A stretch of DNA of 64,000 bases from DATFNV01 sp963827935. Its GTDB lineage: Bacteria > Planctomycetota > Planctomycetia > Gemmatales > Gemmataceae. Positions 50,221 to 58,250 of this stretch are shown in pieces. The DNA is taken from assembly GCA_963827935.1 (NCBI GenBank), contig CAWHCN010000011.1, positions 930,001 through 994,000 of the forward strand, given 5' to 3'. Each line of letters starts with the position of its first letter. Positions within the stretch are counted from its first letter, which is position 1. The translations under genes and the position numbers were made by a program. The notes under the pieces were generated by a model that was not told the DNA's origin, made no database searches, and saw only the letters and a program-made list of their open reading frames with translations.

Positions 50221-50838
50221 TCACGGAGGCCAAGGACTAGCGATTCCAAGAATGTTCATGAGATAATTGTGAATCCCAGTATCGGTATGGCTCGCGAGCT
50301 GCTGGAAGAAGACTTGCAAATCGGTCGCATCGGAGGTTTTGATAGTAGGCCTTGGGTTGACCCCGTGAGCTACGCGATTTCTCTCGCGCACTGCACCTTC
50401 GAGCGTTTGGCATGCGTTGCTTACCGTGACACCAGCCCAGGTCCAGGATGCTGTGATATCTGCTAGACCAATCGATCCAGAAATCAACATCCTCACATGC
50501 TGAACATTCGGTTGGTGAAGTTGTCCAACCGACGCCTTGACTGACGCGTACAAAGCCGGCCAACTGCCGAGCGGACCAGGGCCAGCAGGGCGGAGCGCTT
50601 CTACCGCTTCGATGGCAACCTGCTCAATGTAAGCCTCCCAGGCCGAGACAAGCCGTACGACCGCCGCCCGGTTGAGGGCGCCGATTCCCCATAGGGTTCC
50701 AGTTGCTGCGGGTGGCACCATTGCTGCGTTCAACTGAACTTGAGCGTCGAGAATCTCGTCGGCATCCTTTAGTACTGGAAGTAGATGATTCGTGAAAGCG
50801 TTGGACGGCATCGTCACTACCCAGCTTGGTTTGCGCAC
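50221..50838 (-). CDS. HEPN-domain protein
   Basis: A protein of about 205 residues, all helical, with the HEPN signature RERNRVAHG near the C-terminus (Rx4H), typical of RiboL-PSP-HEPN/MAE_28990-like families. The first half (DEILDAQVQLNAAMV, NRAAVVRLVSAWEAYIEQVA) fits the helical bundle. HEPN proteins of this kind are often RNases in toxin or defence systems. It is convergent with tssH and ends 30 bp from its stop. Starts at 50838 or 50811 are possible. Confidence 0.78.
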   Translation of the reverse strand: MRKPSWVVTMPSNAFTNHLLPVLKDADEILDAQVQLNAAMVPPAATGTLWGIGALNRAAVVRLVSAWEAYIEQVAIEAVEALRPAGPGPLGSWPALYASVKASVGQLHQPNVQHVRMLISGSIGLADITASWTWAGVTVSNACQTLEGAVRERNRVAHGVNPRPTIKTSDATDLQVFFQQLASHTDTGIHNYLMNILGIASPWPP

Positions 50839-50870
50839 TTTCTGTACTGCTGCATCCCGATGTGCTCGGC

Positions 50871-51386
50871 TTATGCAATTTGCGTGCTAACCATTGCGTC
50901 GAGATTGATACCCGCTTGAGCTGCCTTTCTCCGACCTTGCTCCAGGTATTGCGGGAGAGCGAGCTTGTCCGCCATCTGCCTTGCCGCCCATTTTGGGTCG
51001 CCAAATCTCTCGTGCATGAGGTCGTAATTGTCGAGCAGTCTACCCGCGTCGAAATCGCCCCTTCCGAGGTACATGATAGCCGTGAGCAGGTACACACTCT
51101 CGGGTGACTGTGCTTCGAGGAAGTTGCAGAGGGCTGTTTCCTCCGGGACTGGCTGCAACAAAGCAGGAGGATCCAACGGAGCCAGGCCAACTAGCGAAGA
51201 GCCCGTACCCGGGAGATCTGCGGGAACGCCAACCTGACTTGGCGGACCCTGACCTCGAATGCCTTGAACTTGAACCCCCGAAGTGACAACCGCGAAGCCT
51301 CCAGTCGCATGAGCCCTTTGAGCCCGTGCGGCGTTTGCCTTGTTCGCCAGCTCCATTACCTGGGACACGACGTCAGAGAACTTCAC
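50871..51386 (-). CDS. Hypothetical protein with possible DUF3775-like end
   Basis: A 171-residue protein. The first part is low-complexity (ANAARAQRAHATGGFAVV, GIRGQGPPSQVGVPADLPGT); the C-terminal part (SPESVYLLTAIMYLGRGDFD then YDLMHERFGDPKWAARQMAD) looks like DUF3775, a short domain with a GRGDF-type motif. It ends 32 bp from the HEPN gene, on the same strand. Function unknown. Confidence 0.6.
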   Translation of the reverse strand: MKFSDVVSQVMELANKANAARAQRAHATGGFAVVTSGVQVQGIRGQGPPSQVGVPADLPGTGSSLVGLAPLDPPALLQPVPEETALCNFLEAQSPESVYLLTAIMYLGRGDFDAGRLLDNYDLMHERFGDPKWAARQMADKLALPQYLEQGRRKAAQAGINLDAMVSTQIA

Positions 51387-51491
51387 GGGAATACCTCGCT
51401 ACTCGCTACTCAACGGCCCTGGTCCCATTATGATCGCCCGCCTCCGGTCCATCCCCGAAACGTCGTCTTCCGGTGTCCATCAGGAACCGTA

Positions 51492-51836
51492 TCATTCCCA
51501 CATCCTCCGCAGGTTCTCGGCCTCCTCAGAGAATTGGGCCTTCTCCAGCTCCTTCTGGGATCGCAAGTCCGCCCGCCAGGTCGCGTCATCCTCCTGCGAG
51601 AGCCATCCCGGTCCGAGCTGATCCATCCGCGCCAACAGCGCCGCGATGCCCTCGGGTGTCATGGGCCAGTCTTCCTCGCGCATGCCAAGTGCGGGACGGT
51701 CGCCATTGAGCAGCAGCACCTCGACGCGGGTGCCCTCGGGCAGCGCGGTCGGGGCGTTGACAATGATCTGCCCATTCTTGAGGGTGCCTTGGAGTGCGTT
51801 CATGATCTTGTGTTGCCCAGGTTGTCGTGCCATCAC
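51492..51836 (-). CDS. Antitoxin-like protein (AF2212/VapB type start)
   Basis: Likely translation from the ATG at 51803: MNALQGTLKNGQIIVNAPTA then LPEGTRVEVLLLNGDRP, the beta-hairpin pattern of AF2212-like antitoxins, followed by a helical tail (EEDWPMTPEGIAALLARMDQ). An earlier ATG at 51836 overlaps the stop of the upstream gene by 4 bp. No PIN toxin follows at once, unlike the 25.5-kb pair. The product may be a solitary antitoxin or a regulator of the neighbouring Rpn-like nuclease. Confidence 0.7.
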   Translation of the reverse strand: MMARQPGQHKIMNALQGTLKNGQIIVNAPTALPEGTRVEVLLLNGDRPALGMREEDWPMTPEGIAALLARMDQLGPGWLSQEDDATWRADLRSQKELEKAQFSEEAENLRRMWE

Positions 51837-52738
51837 GAGCGCCCGGCCCGCCCGCGCCGGCGTGGTGGCGATTTTGCCGTGGCAGACCCCGCCAACCCGG
51901 CACGAAACTCCTCCGGGCTGGCGCAGCGGGCTGCGGTCACCAGTAGCCGGCGCAGCTGCTCGGGGTCATCGATCGGCTCCAGCAGGGTGGTAATCTCCGC
52001 AGGAACCACCTCTCCGAAGCGGCCCTCCAGGACCTCGGCTACCGCTTCGCGTAGCGTCTGGACCTGGGCCTCCTCCTTGGCCTCCGTCACGAACGAGCGA
52101 ATCAGCTTGGAACCTTTCATCTTCTCCCTCCCGATGAGTTGAACGACGTCCAAATTCGGAAACGCCAGCTCGCCGAAGATGCTCAAGAGCGCCAGGTTGT
52201 CGGCACGCCGCGATCCTTCGGCCGTCACCTGTTCGATGGCCTCTTCAGCATACCGAATTGCCTCGGGCGGTGTTCGCCCGTGCCGGCACAAGGGATAGAA
52301 GGCCATCAGACCAGGCACCCGCTCCCACCAGACCTCCGGCTCCAATTCCCAGAGGCACACCTCGCGGAACCAGAGGTGCTGCGTCGGCCCGCCTGCGGCT
52401 TCCAGGCAGAATTGACCCGCCTGGGAGCGAAACCGCCCCGGCAACAGGATGAACACCAGACAGACTGTGGGCAAGTGAACCCGTTCGGACAGCAGGCCCG
52501 ATTTGGCCAGCATGTCCCACGGCGCATCCCGGTCCCAGCGCGTGTAATACTCGAAATAGACAACAAACCGCTCCCGGCCGCTTCCGGCTCGGAAGGCACG
52601 ATCGGCCAGCAACTCGGTCGTCGCCGGCAGCGAGCTTTCCAAGGGCGTCAACCGCCGACAGTCCAGGCCCGCAACCCGCGCTAGTTCCCGGGCTGTGGTG
52701 TCCGTGATGAGCTTAACGCCGTGATCGAATTCGGCCAT
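51833..52738 (-). CDS. Rpn/PD-(D/E)XK-type nuclease-like protein
   Basis: A 301-residue protein of the Rpn (recombination-promoting nuclease, transposase_31/DUF4351) type. The core is DHGVKLITDTTARELARVAG, then ERFVVYFEYYTRWDRDAPWD with acidic residues of the nuclease, and VCLVFILLPGRF. The C-terminal part (KMKGSKLIRSFVTEAKEEAQ, LREAVAEVLEGRFGEVVPAE) is the usual helical tail. It is coupled to the antitoxin-like gene by 4-bp overlap. Related proteins act as DNA endonucleases; here a defence or mobility role is inferred. Confidence 0.78.
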   Translation of the reverse strand: MAEFDHGVKLITDTTARELARVAGLDCRRLTPLESSLPATTELLADRAFRAGSGRERFVVYFEYYTRWDRDAPWDMLAKSGLLSERVHLPTVCLVFILLPGRFRSQAGQFCLEAAGGPTQHLWFREVCLWELEPEVWWERVPGLMAFYPLCRHGRTPPEAIRYAEEAIEQVTAEGSRRADNLALLSIFGELAFPNLDVVQLIGREKMKGSKLIRSFVTEAKEEAQVQTLREAVAEVLEGRFGEVVPAEITTLLEPIDDPEQLRRLLVTAARCASPEEFRAGLAGSATAKSPPRRRGRAGRS

Positions 52739-52896
52739 CCCGTGACCCCCGCCTCACGCACTGCCAAACTCGGCGGCCACGGAATTCTACCAAGGCGGTC
52801 GCGATCCCGATACCATAGCCCAATACTCATGGACGACCCGCAAGACCCGTGGGTGGAGATCGTGAACGCTCATCCCCAGGTTTAGGGACAGCGCCA

Positions 52897-53340
52897 ATGA
52901 TGACCCGTAACTATCCGAGGCGCTGCGGCAAGTGCGGTCAGGAAGCGATGCACCTGGCGACGCTGGCGTATGCGACAACCATGGATCACGATGGCCGGGC
53001 CTACCGCGTCGAGGTGCCCGAACTGACGGTGCCGCAGTGCAGCAACTGTCACGCCATCAGCATCGATGATGAAGCCGACCGGCAGATTAGCGCAGCCTTC
53101 CGGCGCGAGGCTCGCCTGCTGACGCCGGAGGAGATTCGCGCAGGCCGGGAAAAGCTGGGACTGACGCAGAAGCAGTTCGCCAATCTGCTGGGAGTTGGCG
53201 AAGCGACCGTTTCACGTTGGGAGACCGGGGCTCAGATTCAGCAGCGCGCGATGGACCGATTCCTCCGTGTCTGTCTGGCCACGCCAGCGGCGGTGGAATT
53301 GCTGCGGAATGATTTCCAGCCGAGTGCGCAGAGCGCGTAG
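52897..53340 (+). CDS. MqsA-like antitoxin/regulator (zinc ribbon plus HTH)
   Basis: A 147-residue protein. The N-terminal zinc-binding part has RRCGKCGQEAMH and VPQCSNCHAISID; the C-terminal part is an XRE-type HTH (LGLTQKQFANLLGVGEATVS then RWETG). This is the MqsA-type antitoxin design, although no MqsR-like toxin precedes it. Start at ATG 52897 (a second ATG follows directly). It is transcribed away from the Rpn-like gene, so the shared spacer may be its operator. Confidence 0.86.
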   Translation: MMTRNYPRRCGKCGQEAMHLATLAYATTMDHDGRAYRVEVPELTVPQCSNCHAISIDDEADRQISAAFRREARLLTPEEIRAGREKLGLTQKQFANLLGVGEATVSRWETGAQIQQRAMDRFLRVCLATPAAVELLRNDFQPSAQSA

Positions 53341-53584
53341 GTCGCAGACCGGACTGGAGGGCCAAGGCCATGCTGGGGGAACCATCGGTGATTGGCGACC
53401 TCATCAACGCGGCGCAGACAGCGCCCGTGCTGGGAGAGTCGAGGAGCCACATGGCGATATATGTACTAAATTATACTTCAGTTAATAGATCGCAATAAAC
53501 ATGATTGACCCGAGGGCCCAGGCCATGTGCTCAAGCTGGTCATTTATCGGCAGCAAACCAGGCAGCGGAGTGTAGCGAAATGAT
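53341..53584. other. AT-rich spacer
   Basis: Non-coding region that becomes locally AT-rich (about 53455-53510: atatatgtactaaattatac), unusual in this GC-rich window. No gene seen. Confidence 0.4.
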
Positions 53585-53585
53585 A

Positions 53586-53735
53586 CACAAGTGACTTGCC
53601 CACAAATGCGTGAGCAAGTGGACAAGTCACTCTGTCACGAGCGCAAGTCATTACATCATAGTATGTTATAACGACAAGTGACTTGCTCAACCGACTTGCC
53701 CACGGGACAAGTCACTCGCCCTTGCGTCTTGCCGG
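53586..53735. repeat. Cluster of CAAGTGACTTG-type repeats
   Basis: Within 150 bp the near-palindromes acaagtgacttgcccac, gacaagtcact, gacaagtgacttgctc, cgacttgcccac and gacaagtcactcgcc recur in both orientations. The spacing is irregular. The cluster adjoins an AT-rich patch and lies before the uppP stop codon. It could be a multi-site operator or iteron-like array; nothing in the coding neighbourhood decides. Confidence 0.75.
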
Positions 53736-53762
53736 GCCAGGTGAGCGAACTCCCGACGGCCA

Positions 53763-54614
53763 TTACCCTAGCCACCCCGCCTTCCACGCCACGATTATCC
53801 CCATCCCCACCACCACCCGATAGATCACAAACAGCCGAAACGTGTGGCTACGCACATAGCGAAGAAACCAGACCACCACCAGCAGGGCGACCACGAAGGC
53901 GGTGACAAACCCGGTCGCCAGCACCAGCCACTGGTGCGTGTCAAGCGGCGTCGAGTGCTTGAAGAGGGAGTAGGCGGTGGCGGCGATCATGGTCGGGATG
54001 CCGAGCAGGAACGAGAAGTCGGCGGCGGCGGGGAGGATCAGGCCCGCCAGGCGGCCGCCCATGATCGTGCAGGCGGAGCGCGACATGCCGGGAATCAGCG
54101 ACACCACCTGGGAAACGCCGATGGCCAGCGCCTGGCCCGGCCGCACCTGATTCACATCCTCGACCGAGCCCCGGCCGCGGGTCCAGCGCTCGATCAACTC
54201 GATCAGGACGCCGCCAATCAGCAGGGCCAGACCGATGTAGTGGGCCTTTTCCATCAGCTTGTCGATCAACGTCTTGGCGAGGACGCCGACGAGGCCGGCG
54301 GGGACGACGGCCAGGAGGATGAGAACGACCGGATGCCGCCAACGCGGGACTGACTCGCCAGGGCTTGCTCCGTCGGGGCGTTTGGGGAACAGGAAATCGG
54401 CCAGCAGCTCGCGCAACCGGCCGGCGTAGTAAGCCACCACCGCCAGGATGGCGCCGAGCTGGATGACGATCGTGAACATCTTCCAGTACTCGTCTTCGGG
54501 GGGCATGTCCAGCATCCGTTCCGCCAGGAGCAGGTGGGCGGTGCTGCTGATCGGCAGGAATTCGGTGAGCCCCTCGACGATGCCGAGGAGCACGGCGCAC
54601 CAGTAATCGTCCAT
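53763..54614 (-). CDS. uppP: Undecaprenyl-diphosphatase
   Basis: The BacA/UppP membrane phosphatase that recycles undecaprenyl diphosphate to the monophosphate lipid carrier for cell-wall synthesis. 283 residues, intact, eight or so hydrophobic segments. Catalytic motifs: LLGIVEGLTEFLPISSTAHL (E-rich box and PISSTAH) and VVSLIPGMSRSACTIMGGRL (PGxSRS). Its presence fits peptidoglycan synthesis by the host and the nearby mraZ, rsmH and LysM genes. It is divergent from rpiA. Confidence 0.96.
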   Translation of the reverse strand: MDDYWCAVLLGIVEGLTEFLPISSTAHLLLAERMLDMPPEDEYWKMFTIVIQLGAILAVVAYYAGRLRELLADFLFPKRPDGASPGESVPRWRHPVVLILLAVVPAGLVGVLAKTLIDKLMEKAHYIGLALLIGGVLIELIERWTRGRGSVEDVNQVRPGQALAIGVSQVVSLIPGMSRSACTIMGGRLAGLILPAAADFSFLLGIPTMIAATAYSLFKHSTPLDTHQWLVLATGFVTAFVVALLVVVWFLRYVRSHTFRLFVIYRVVVGMGIIVAWKAGWLG

Positions 54615-54752
54615 GCCAGGAGTTTATCTCATGGCGATCCTCTGTCCGCCCCGCCGGCACGATTTTCCGCTTGTCAACACCGCCGTCCCTTCGTTAGGCT
54701 CGAATGGAGGTACAACCCGTCCTCATCGGTTCAATCCGGGACAGGAGTCCGC

Positions 54753-55434
54753 ATGAACCCCGCACTGGCACCCCTGGCGGCGAAGGCCCTCGACCTCGTG
54801 CCCGACGGCGCCCGGATCGGCCTGGGCTCCGGTCGTGCCGCCGAGGCGTTCCTGCACGCTCTGGCAGAGCGCGTTCGCGCTGGCTTCCGCGTGCGGGGCG
54901 TGCCAACGTCAGAACCGACGGCCAGACTGGCGCAGTCGCTGGGTGTGCCACTCGACACGCTCGACGACGCGGAACCGCTGGCGGTCACCATCGACGGTGC
55001 CGACGAGGTGGAACGGAGGACGTTGAACCTGATCAAGGGTCTCGGCGGCGCCCTGGTGCGCGAGCGGATTGTCGCCGCGGCCGCCCGGATGCAGGTCATC
55101 CTGGTGACGCCGGAGAAACTGGTCGATCGCCTCGGCGATCATGGCGTGGTGCCGGTCGAAGTGCTGCCATTTGCCGAGCCGTACTGTCGGCGCCAACTGG
55201 CCGCGCTGGGACTATGGCCGGTGCTTCGCTCCCACGATGGGACGACCTTCGTCACCGACAACGGGAACTGGATTCTCGACTGCGGAATGGGACGGATGAC
55301 AAGGACGATGGGGAGGCTGGAAGACGATGCGCTGGCCATTCCGGGCGTGGTCGATACCGGACTGTTCCTAGGCACGGCCTCGCTGGTGCTGGTGGGGCGC
55401 GATGGGGATGTCGAGGGAGATGAAAAGGGTATGA
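54753..55434 (+). CDS. rpiA: Ribose-5-phosphate isomerase A (end uncertain)
   Basis: RpiA interconverts ribose-5-phosphate and ribulose-5-phosphate in the pentose phosphate pathway. The product starts MNPALAPLAAKALDLVPDGA, with GLGSGRAAEAFLHAL, the active-site region TIDGADEVERRTLNLIKGLG, EKLVDRLGDHGVVPVEVLPF, TDNGNWILDCGM and GVVDTGLFLG. After VLVGRDGD the printed frame runs on without a stop through a hairpin; one missed or extra base near 55405-55425 would end the protein at TGA 55432-55434, the usual family length of about 227 residues. ATG 54753 has ggag upstream. Confidence 0.9.
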
Positions 55435-55483
55435 ATCCACCGCTTGCGGCTTCGCACGTGTGCGAAGCCGCAAGCGGTGGATT
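55434..55483 (+). terminator. Perfect 23-bp hairpin after rpiA
   Basis: Arms aatccaccgcttgcggcttc plus gca (55434-55456) and their exact complement (55461-55483), with a 4-nt loop cgtg. It begins at the probable rpiA stop. A moderate T run (gctttt) follows. It isolates rpiA from the cassette downstream. Confidence 0.75.
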
Positions 55484-55496
55484 GTGGCTACTGCTT

Positions 55497-55525
55497 TTGA
55501 CTCAGCCGTGCTGCCTGGTTATTAT
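55497..55525 (+). promoter_or_regulatory. Promoter of the E1/E2/JAB cassette
   Basis: TTGACT (55497-55502), a 17-bp spacer and TATTAT (55520-55525): each hexamer differs from the sigma-70 consensus at one base, with ideal spacing. It lies 13 bp after the rpiA hairpin and just before a purine-rich ggaggagggg at 55534-55543, so the cassette has its own start of transcription. Confidence 0.6.
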
Positions 55526-55590
55526 GGAAGGTAGGAGGAGGGGACGCAGTTCTGACGGCATCGTGGCCGGGCCGAGCCCTGGGCCCCATC

Positions 55591-56605
55591 GTGCCTCCCG
55601 ACACGGGCCTTCTGCCCGCCGCCCTTCTGCTGGAGATGGTCGGGACCATGTTGCGGGCGGTCGTCAGCACTGCGAAGGGCTGGCTGCAAGAGTTGCAGAG
55701 CCTGTGGCTGCGCCGCGCGGCGTGCGGGTTCCGGCTCGCTCGCAGGCAGCTCCCCGCCCGACGCCGTATCTGCCGCTCGACGGCATTCGCCTGACCGACG
55801 GGGTGGGACACACGCTGTTTGAGGAATACGCTGGGCACCGGGCCGAGGCGCGCGGCGACGAGGAAACGGGCTGGGTGTTGCTGGGGCTGCGGGAGGCAAC
55901 ACAAGCAGTGGTGCTGGCGACGCTGCCGGCCGGCGGACAGCGCGAAGCGAGCGTTTCGCATGTGCGCTTCAACAGCATCGCCCAGGCCGTGGGCAGCCGC
56001 ATTGTCCGCCAGGCCGATCGGCGCTTGACCATTCTCGGAGTGGTGCACACGCACCCCGGCAGTCTACGCCACCCCAGCGACGGCGATTACGCGGGGGATC
56101 GGCAATGGGTGCAGCATCTGCGGGGTCGCGAGGGTGTCTTCGGGATCGGTACAGCCGACGCCCAGGCCGCGGACACCGGGTTGTTTGCCGAGCAGCCCCG
56201 GCCGCATGTGCAGACGATGGGGGAATTGCGGCTGTCGTGGTATTCCTTGCGGGCCGGCGCCCGGCCTATCGCCCGCTGCCGGTGGCGCTGACCATCGGCC
56301 CGGATTTGGCACGATCGTTGCACTCGGTTTGGTCGGCGATCGAGGTCCACGCGGAACGACTGGAGCGCCTGGCGCGGCAGCAGTCGGGTGTGACGTTCGC
56401 GGTCGCCGACGATGATCGGGGTCGGGCCCTGGAAGTCCAGGTGTCCCTGGCCGAGCCGGGCGCCGCCGTTCGCGCCCGCGTGACAGAGAAGGAGGTGCGG
56501 TACTACCTGGTCCGCGACGGGCGGCTTCACGAGGCCGACTGCGGCGACGACCGGGTGGACCGCGGCATTTACCTCTTGCTCGCGGAGCTGGCGGCCCAGG
56601 AGTGA
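55591..56605 (+). CDS. JAMM/JAB-domain metallopeptidase (deubiquitinase-like; frameshifted)
   Basis: A JAB1/MPN/Mov34 zinc isopeptidase. The catalytic set is complete: glutamate in DEETGWVLLG and the JAMM motif GVVHTHPGSLRHPSDGD (HxH, seven residues, S, two, D). After mending it has about 340 residues. The N-terminal part (MPPDTGLLPAALLLEMVGTM) is in one frame to about 55750; the JAMM core follows in another; and near 56250 a third frame gives RPAYRPLPVALTIGPDLARS to the end at LLLAELAAQE. The exact start is unclear: GTG 55591, or further up near a ggaggagggg. In E1/E2 cassettes JAB proteins trim the modifier or remove it from targets. Confidence 0.84.
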
Positions 56606-56688
56606 GGGCGGGCGGAATTGGCGGCCCGCCGCGGAGACACGTTTCTTTCCCTGTTTCGCCCTACCTTTCCGAAGGAAGGAGCACTTCC

Positions 56689-56871
56689 ATGGACTTCCGC
56701 CCCCTCAACGACACCGAACGCCGCCAGCTCGTCAGCGCCCTCCGGGGCAACGCCGAGAGCGACCGGGCGATCCTCATGGACCGCCGCGACACCAGCTTTG
56801 CCGGCACCAGCGAAGATGTGACCGACGAGGAGGTCATCTTCGCCATCAAGTCGGTGCCGTGCCACTACTGA
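56689..56871 (+). CDS. 60-residue conserved-looking protein of unknown function in the cassette
   Basis: Starts MDFRPLNDTERRQLVSALRG with a strong ribosome site aaggaagga 8 bp upstream, and ends FAIKSVPCHY. The first half predicts a charged helix (NDTERRQLVSALRGNAESDR), followed by a short acidic segment (TSEDVTDEEV). It is too short for a ubiquitin fold (about 75 residues) and lacks a C-terminal GG. The position between the JAB and E2 genes suggests a dedicated part: modifier, adaptor or substrate. No known family is recognised. Confidence 0.72.
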   Translation: MDFRPLNDTERRQLVSALRGNAESDRAILMDRRDTSFAGTSEDVTDEEVIFAIKSVPCHY

Positions 56872-56874
56872 GGA

Positions 56875-56955
56875 GAAGTAGGCAGGGGCAGTAGGCAGTA
56901 GCCAGTCGGCAGAACCCGCTACTACTGCCTCCTGCTGCTGCCTGCTGCCTACTGA
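56875..56955. repeat. Inverted cluster of GCAGTAG-type heptamers
   Basis: On the left, agtaggcaggggcagtaggc and following bases; on the right, the complementary ctactgcctcctgctgctgc. Together they can form an imperfect hairpin between the 60-residue gene and the E2 gene. It resembles the 7-bp repeats in the tail of the phosphatase gene (46075-46130). Confidence 0.65.
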
Positions 56956-56959
56956 AGCC

Positions 56960-57385
56960 ATGGGTCTTCTCGACAGCGAGGCCGGGAAACGGCGACTGCT
57001 GAGCGTGGAGATTCCGGTCATCGAGCGCTACAACGAGGGCCGGGATTCCGCGTTCCGTGTCCGCATGGTGCGGATGGGCAGTACGCTCGTGCTACGCTAT
57101 TCTCTCAAGCCGGGACACAACGCCTACCAGCTCGAGACGCGGCTGGTGTCCAGCTATCCCACCGTGCCGCCGGAAACCCGCGTGCTGACGCCGCTGAAGC
57201 ATTGTCCCCACCTGCTGGAAGGGCAGACCCTCTGCCTGTGGCGGCAGGGCAGCACGCGCATGACCAGCCGCTGGGACCCGGCCCGGTTCACCTGCGTCTT
57301 CGCCATCCAGGCCGCCTGGCGCTGGCTGGCGTGCTACGAAATCTGGCATGAAACGGGGGAATGGCCGCTGCCGGAGGCCAAATAG
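56960..57385 (+). CDS. E2-like ubiquitin-conjugating enzyme
   Basis: A 141-residue UBC-fold protein. The beta-sheet core has FRVRMVRMGSTLVLRYSLKP, the family proline block SSYPTVPPETRVLTP and the likely catalytic cysteine in LLEGQTLCLWRQGS, followed by the helix WDPARFTCVFAIQAAWRWLA and the end HETGEWPLPEAK. This matches bacterial E2-like proteins found with E1 and JAB genes. It would receive the modifier from the E1 as a thioester and pass it on. The gene has a weak ribosome site and lies after a repeat-rich spacer; E1 follows 46 bp on. Confidence 0.84.
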   Translation: MGLLDSEAGKRRLLSVEIPVIERYNEGRDSAFRVRMVRMGSTLVLRYSLKPGHNAYQLETRLVSSYPTVPPETRVLTPLKHCPHLLEGQTLCLWRQGSTRMTSRWDPARFTCVFAIQAAWRWLACYEIWHETGEWPLPEAK

Positions 57386-57431
57386 GGTTAGCCGCGACCC
57401 GGAGGGGAGCGCTGAACAACGGAGGATCCCG

Positions 57432-58250
57432 ATGGCCCATCTCATCCAGGTCGGCGCCGGTAGCGGCGGGATGCCCGTACTCGACATGGTCTGTCGGGAC
57501 GCGCGGATTACCCGGATCACCTTGATCGAGCCGGACGTTTACCAGCCACACAACGTCGAGCGGCACCTCTTTCCCGCCAATGCCGTCGGGCAGAGCAAGG
57601 CGGTGCTGGCGCGCGAATGGGTGAAGGAGCGCCGGCCGGATGTCGAGATGCACCTGATCGTAGGCGATCTCCTCGATCCAGCACTCCAGGACGAGATCGG
57701 AGCGGAGACCGCCACGGCGAGCGTGGGTGTCTGTGGTGCGGATAACGAGCCGGCCAAGTATCACTTCGACGCGCTCATGCGCCGTCACGGCAAGCCGTGG
57801 ACGCTGGGCGAGGTGCTGTCGGGCGGCATTGGCGGGTTCGTCCACTGGTTCGTACCGGGCGGCCCCTGTTACGGCTGCGTGGCCAGTCATCTGCAGCGTT
57901 CGATCGAGGTGGATCGGCCGCCCGCGCCGGACTATGCCGCTCCGGGCGGGCCGGTTCAAGAGACGCGCATTCCGGCCAGCATGGCGGCCATCCATGCCAT
58001 CGCCGGATTGCACGCGGTGGTGACGCTGGGCCTTTTGGACGACCCCGGGCAGTTCAACCCGGGCTTCACCAGTTTGCTGTTAACGCTCCGGCGAGTGCCG
58101 GATGTGTTTGAGGAGGCGTTTCGGCCGTATCGGTTTCGCGTCGCGCGGGCGGCAGACTGCTTGATCTGCCGGACGGCCGCGACGCCAGCCTCTACGGAGG
58201 ACCTCGATGTGGCCCTGGATCAAGCGCTGGCGCGACTGGGCGATGAATGA
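57432..58250 (+). CDS. ThiF/E1-like ubiquitin-activating enzyme
   Basis: A 272-residue ThiF/MoeB/HesA-type adenylyltransferase with an upstream aacggagg. The nucleotide-binding start HLIQVGAGSGGMPVLDMVC has the GxGxxG loop; ITLIEPDVYQPHNVERHLF is the E1 signature with the arginine that contacts ATP; VGVCGADNEPAKYHFD is the second core block. Two cysteine pairs, CYGC and CLIC, likely hold a zinc. No separate catalytic cysteine domain or ubiquitin-fold domain is attached. Predicted role: adenylate the C-terminus of a ubiquitin-like protein and load the E2. The end overlaps the next gene by 44 bp. Confidence 0.88.
   Translation: MAHLIQVGAGSGGMPVLDMVCRDARITRITLIEPDVYQPHNVERHLFPANAVGQSKAVLAREWVKERRPDVEMHLIVGDLLDPALQDEIGAETATASVGVCGADNEPAKYHFDALMRRHGKPWTLGEVLSGGIGGFVHWFVPGGPCYGCVASHLQRSIEVDRPPAPDYAAPGGPVQETRIPASMAAIHAIAGLHAVVTLGLLDDPGQFNPGFTSLLLTLRRVPDVFEEAFRPYRFRVARAADCLICRTAATPASTEDLDVALDQALARLGDE

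Noticed and set aside
53586..53735. A plasmid-type origin with iterons
   Set aside because: No Rep gene, DnaA boxes or regular iteron spacing are visible, so I report the repeats only as an array of unknown role.
54534..56291. One long open frame joining rpiA and the JAB domain as a fusion protein
   Set aside because: A perfect hairpin, a good promoter and a change of codon pattern lie between them. The segment between the two domains reads as low-complexity sequence and better frames exist for both genes.
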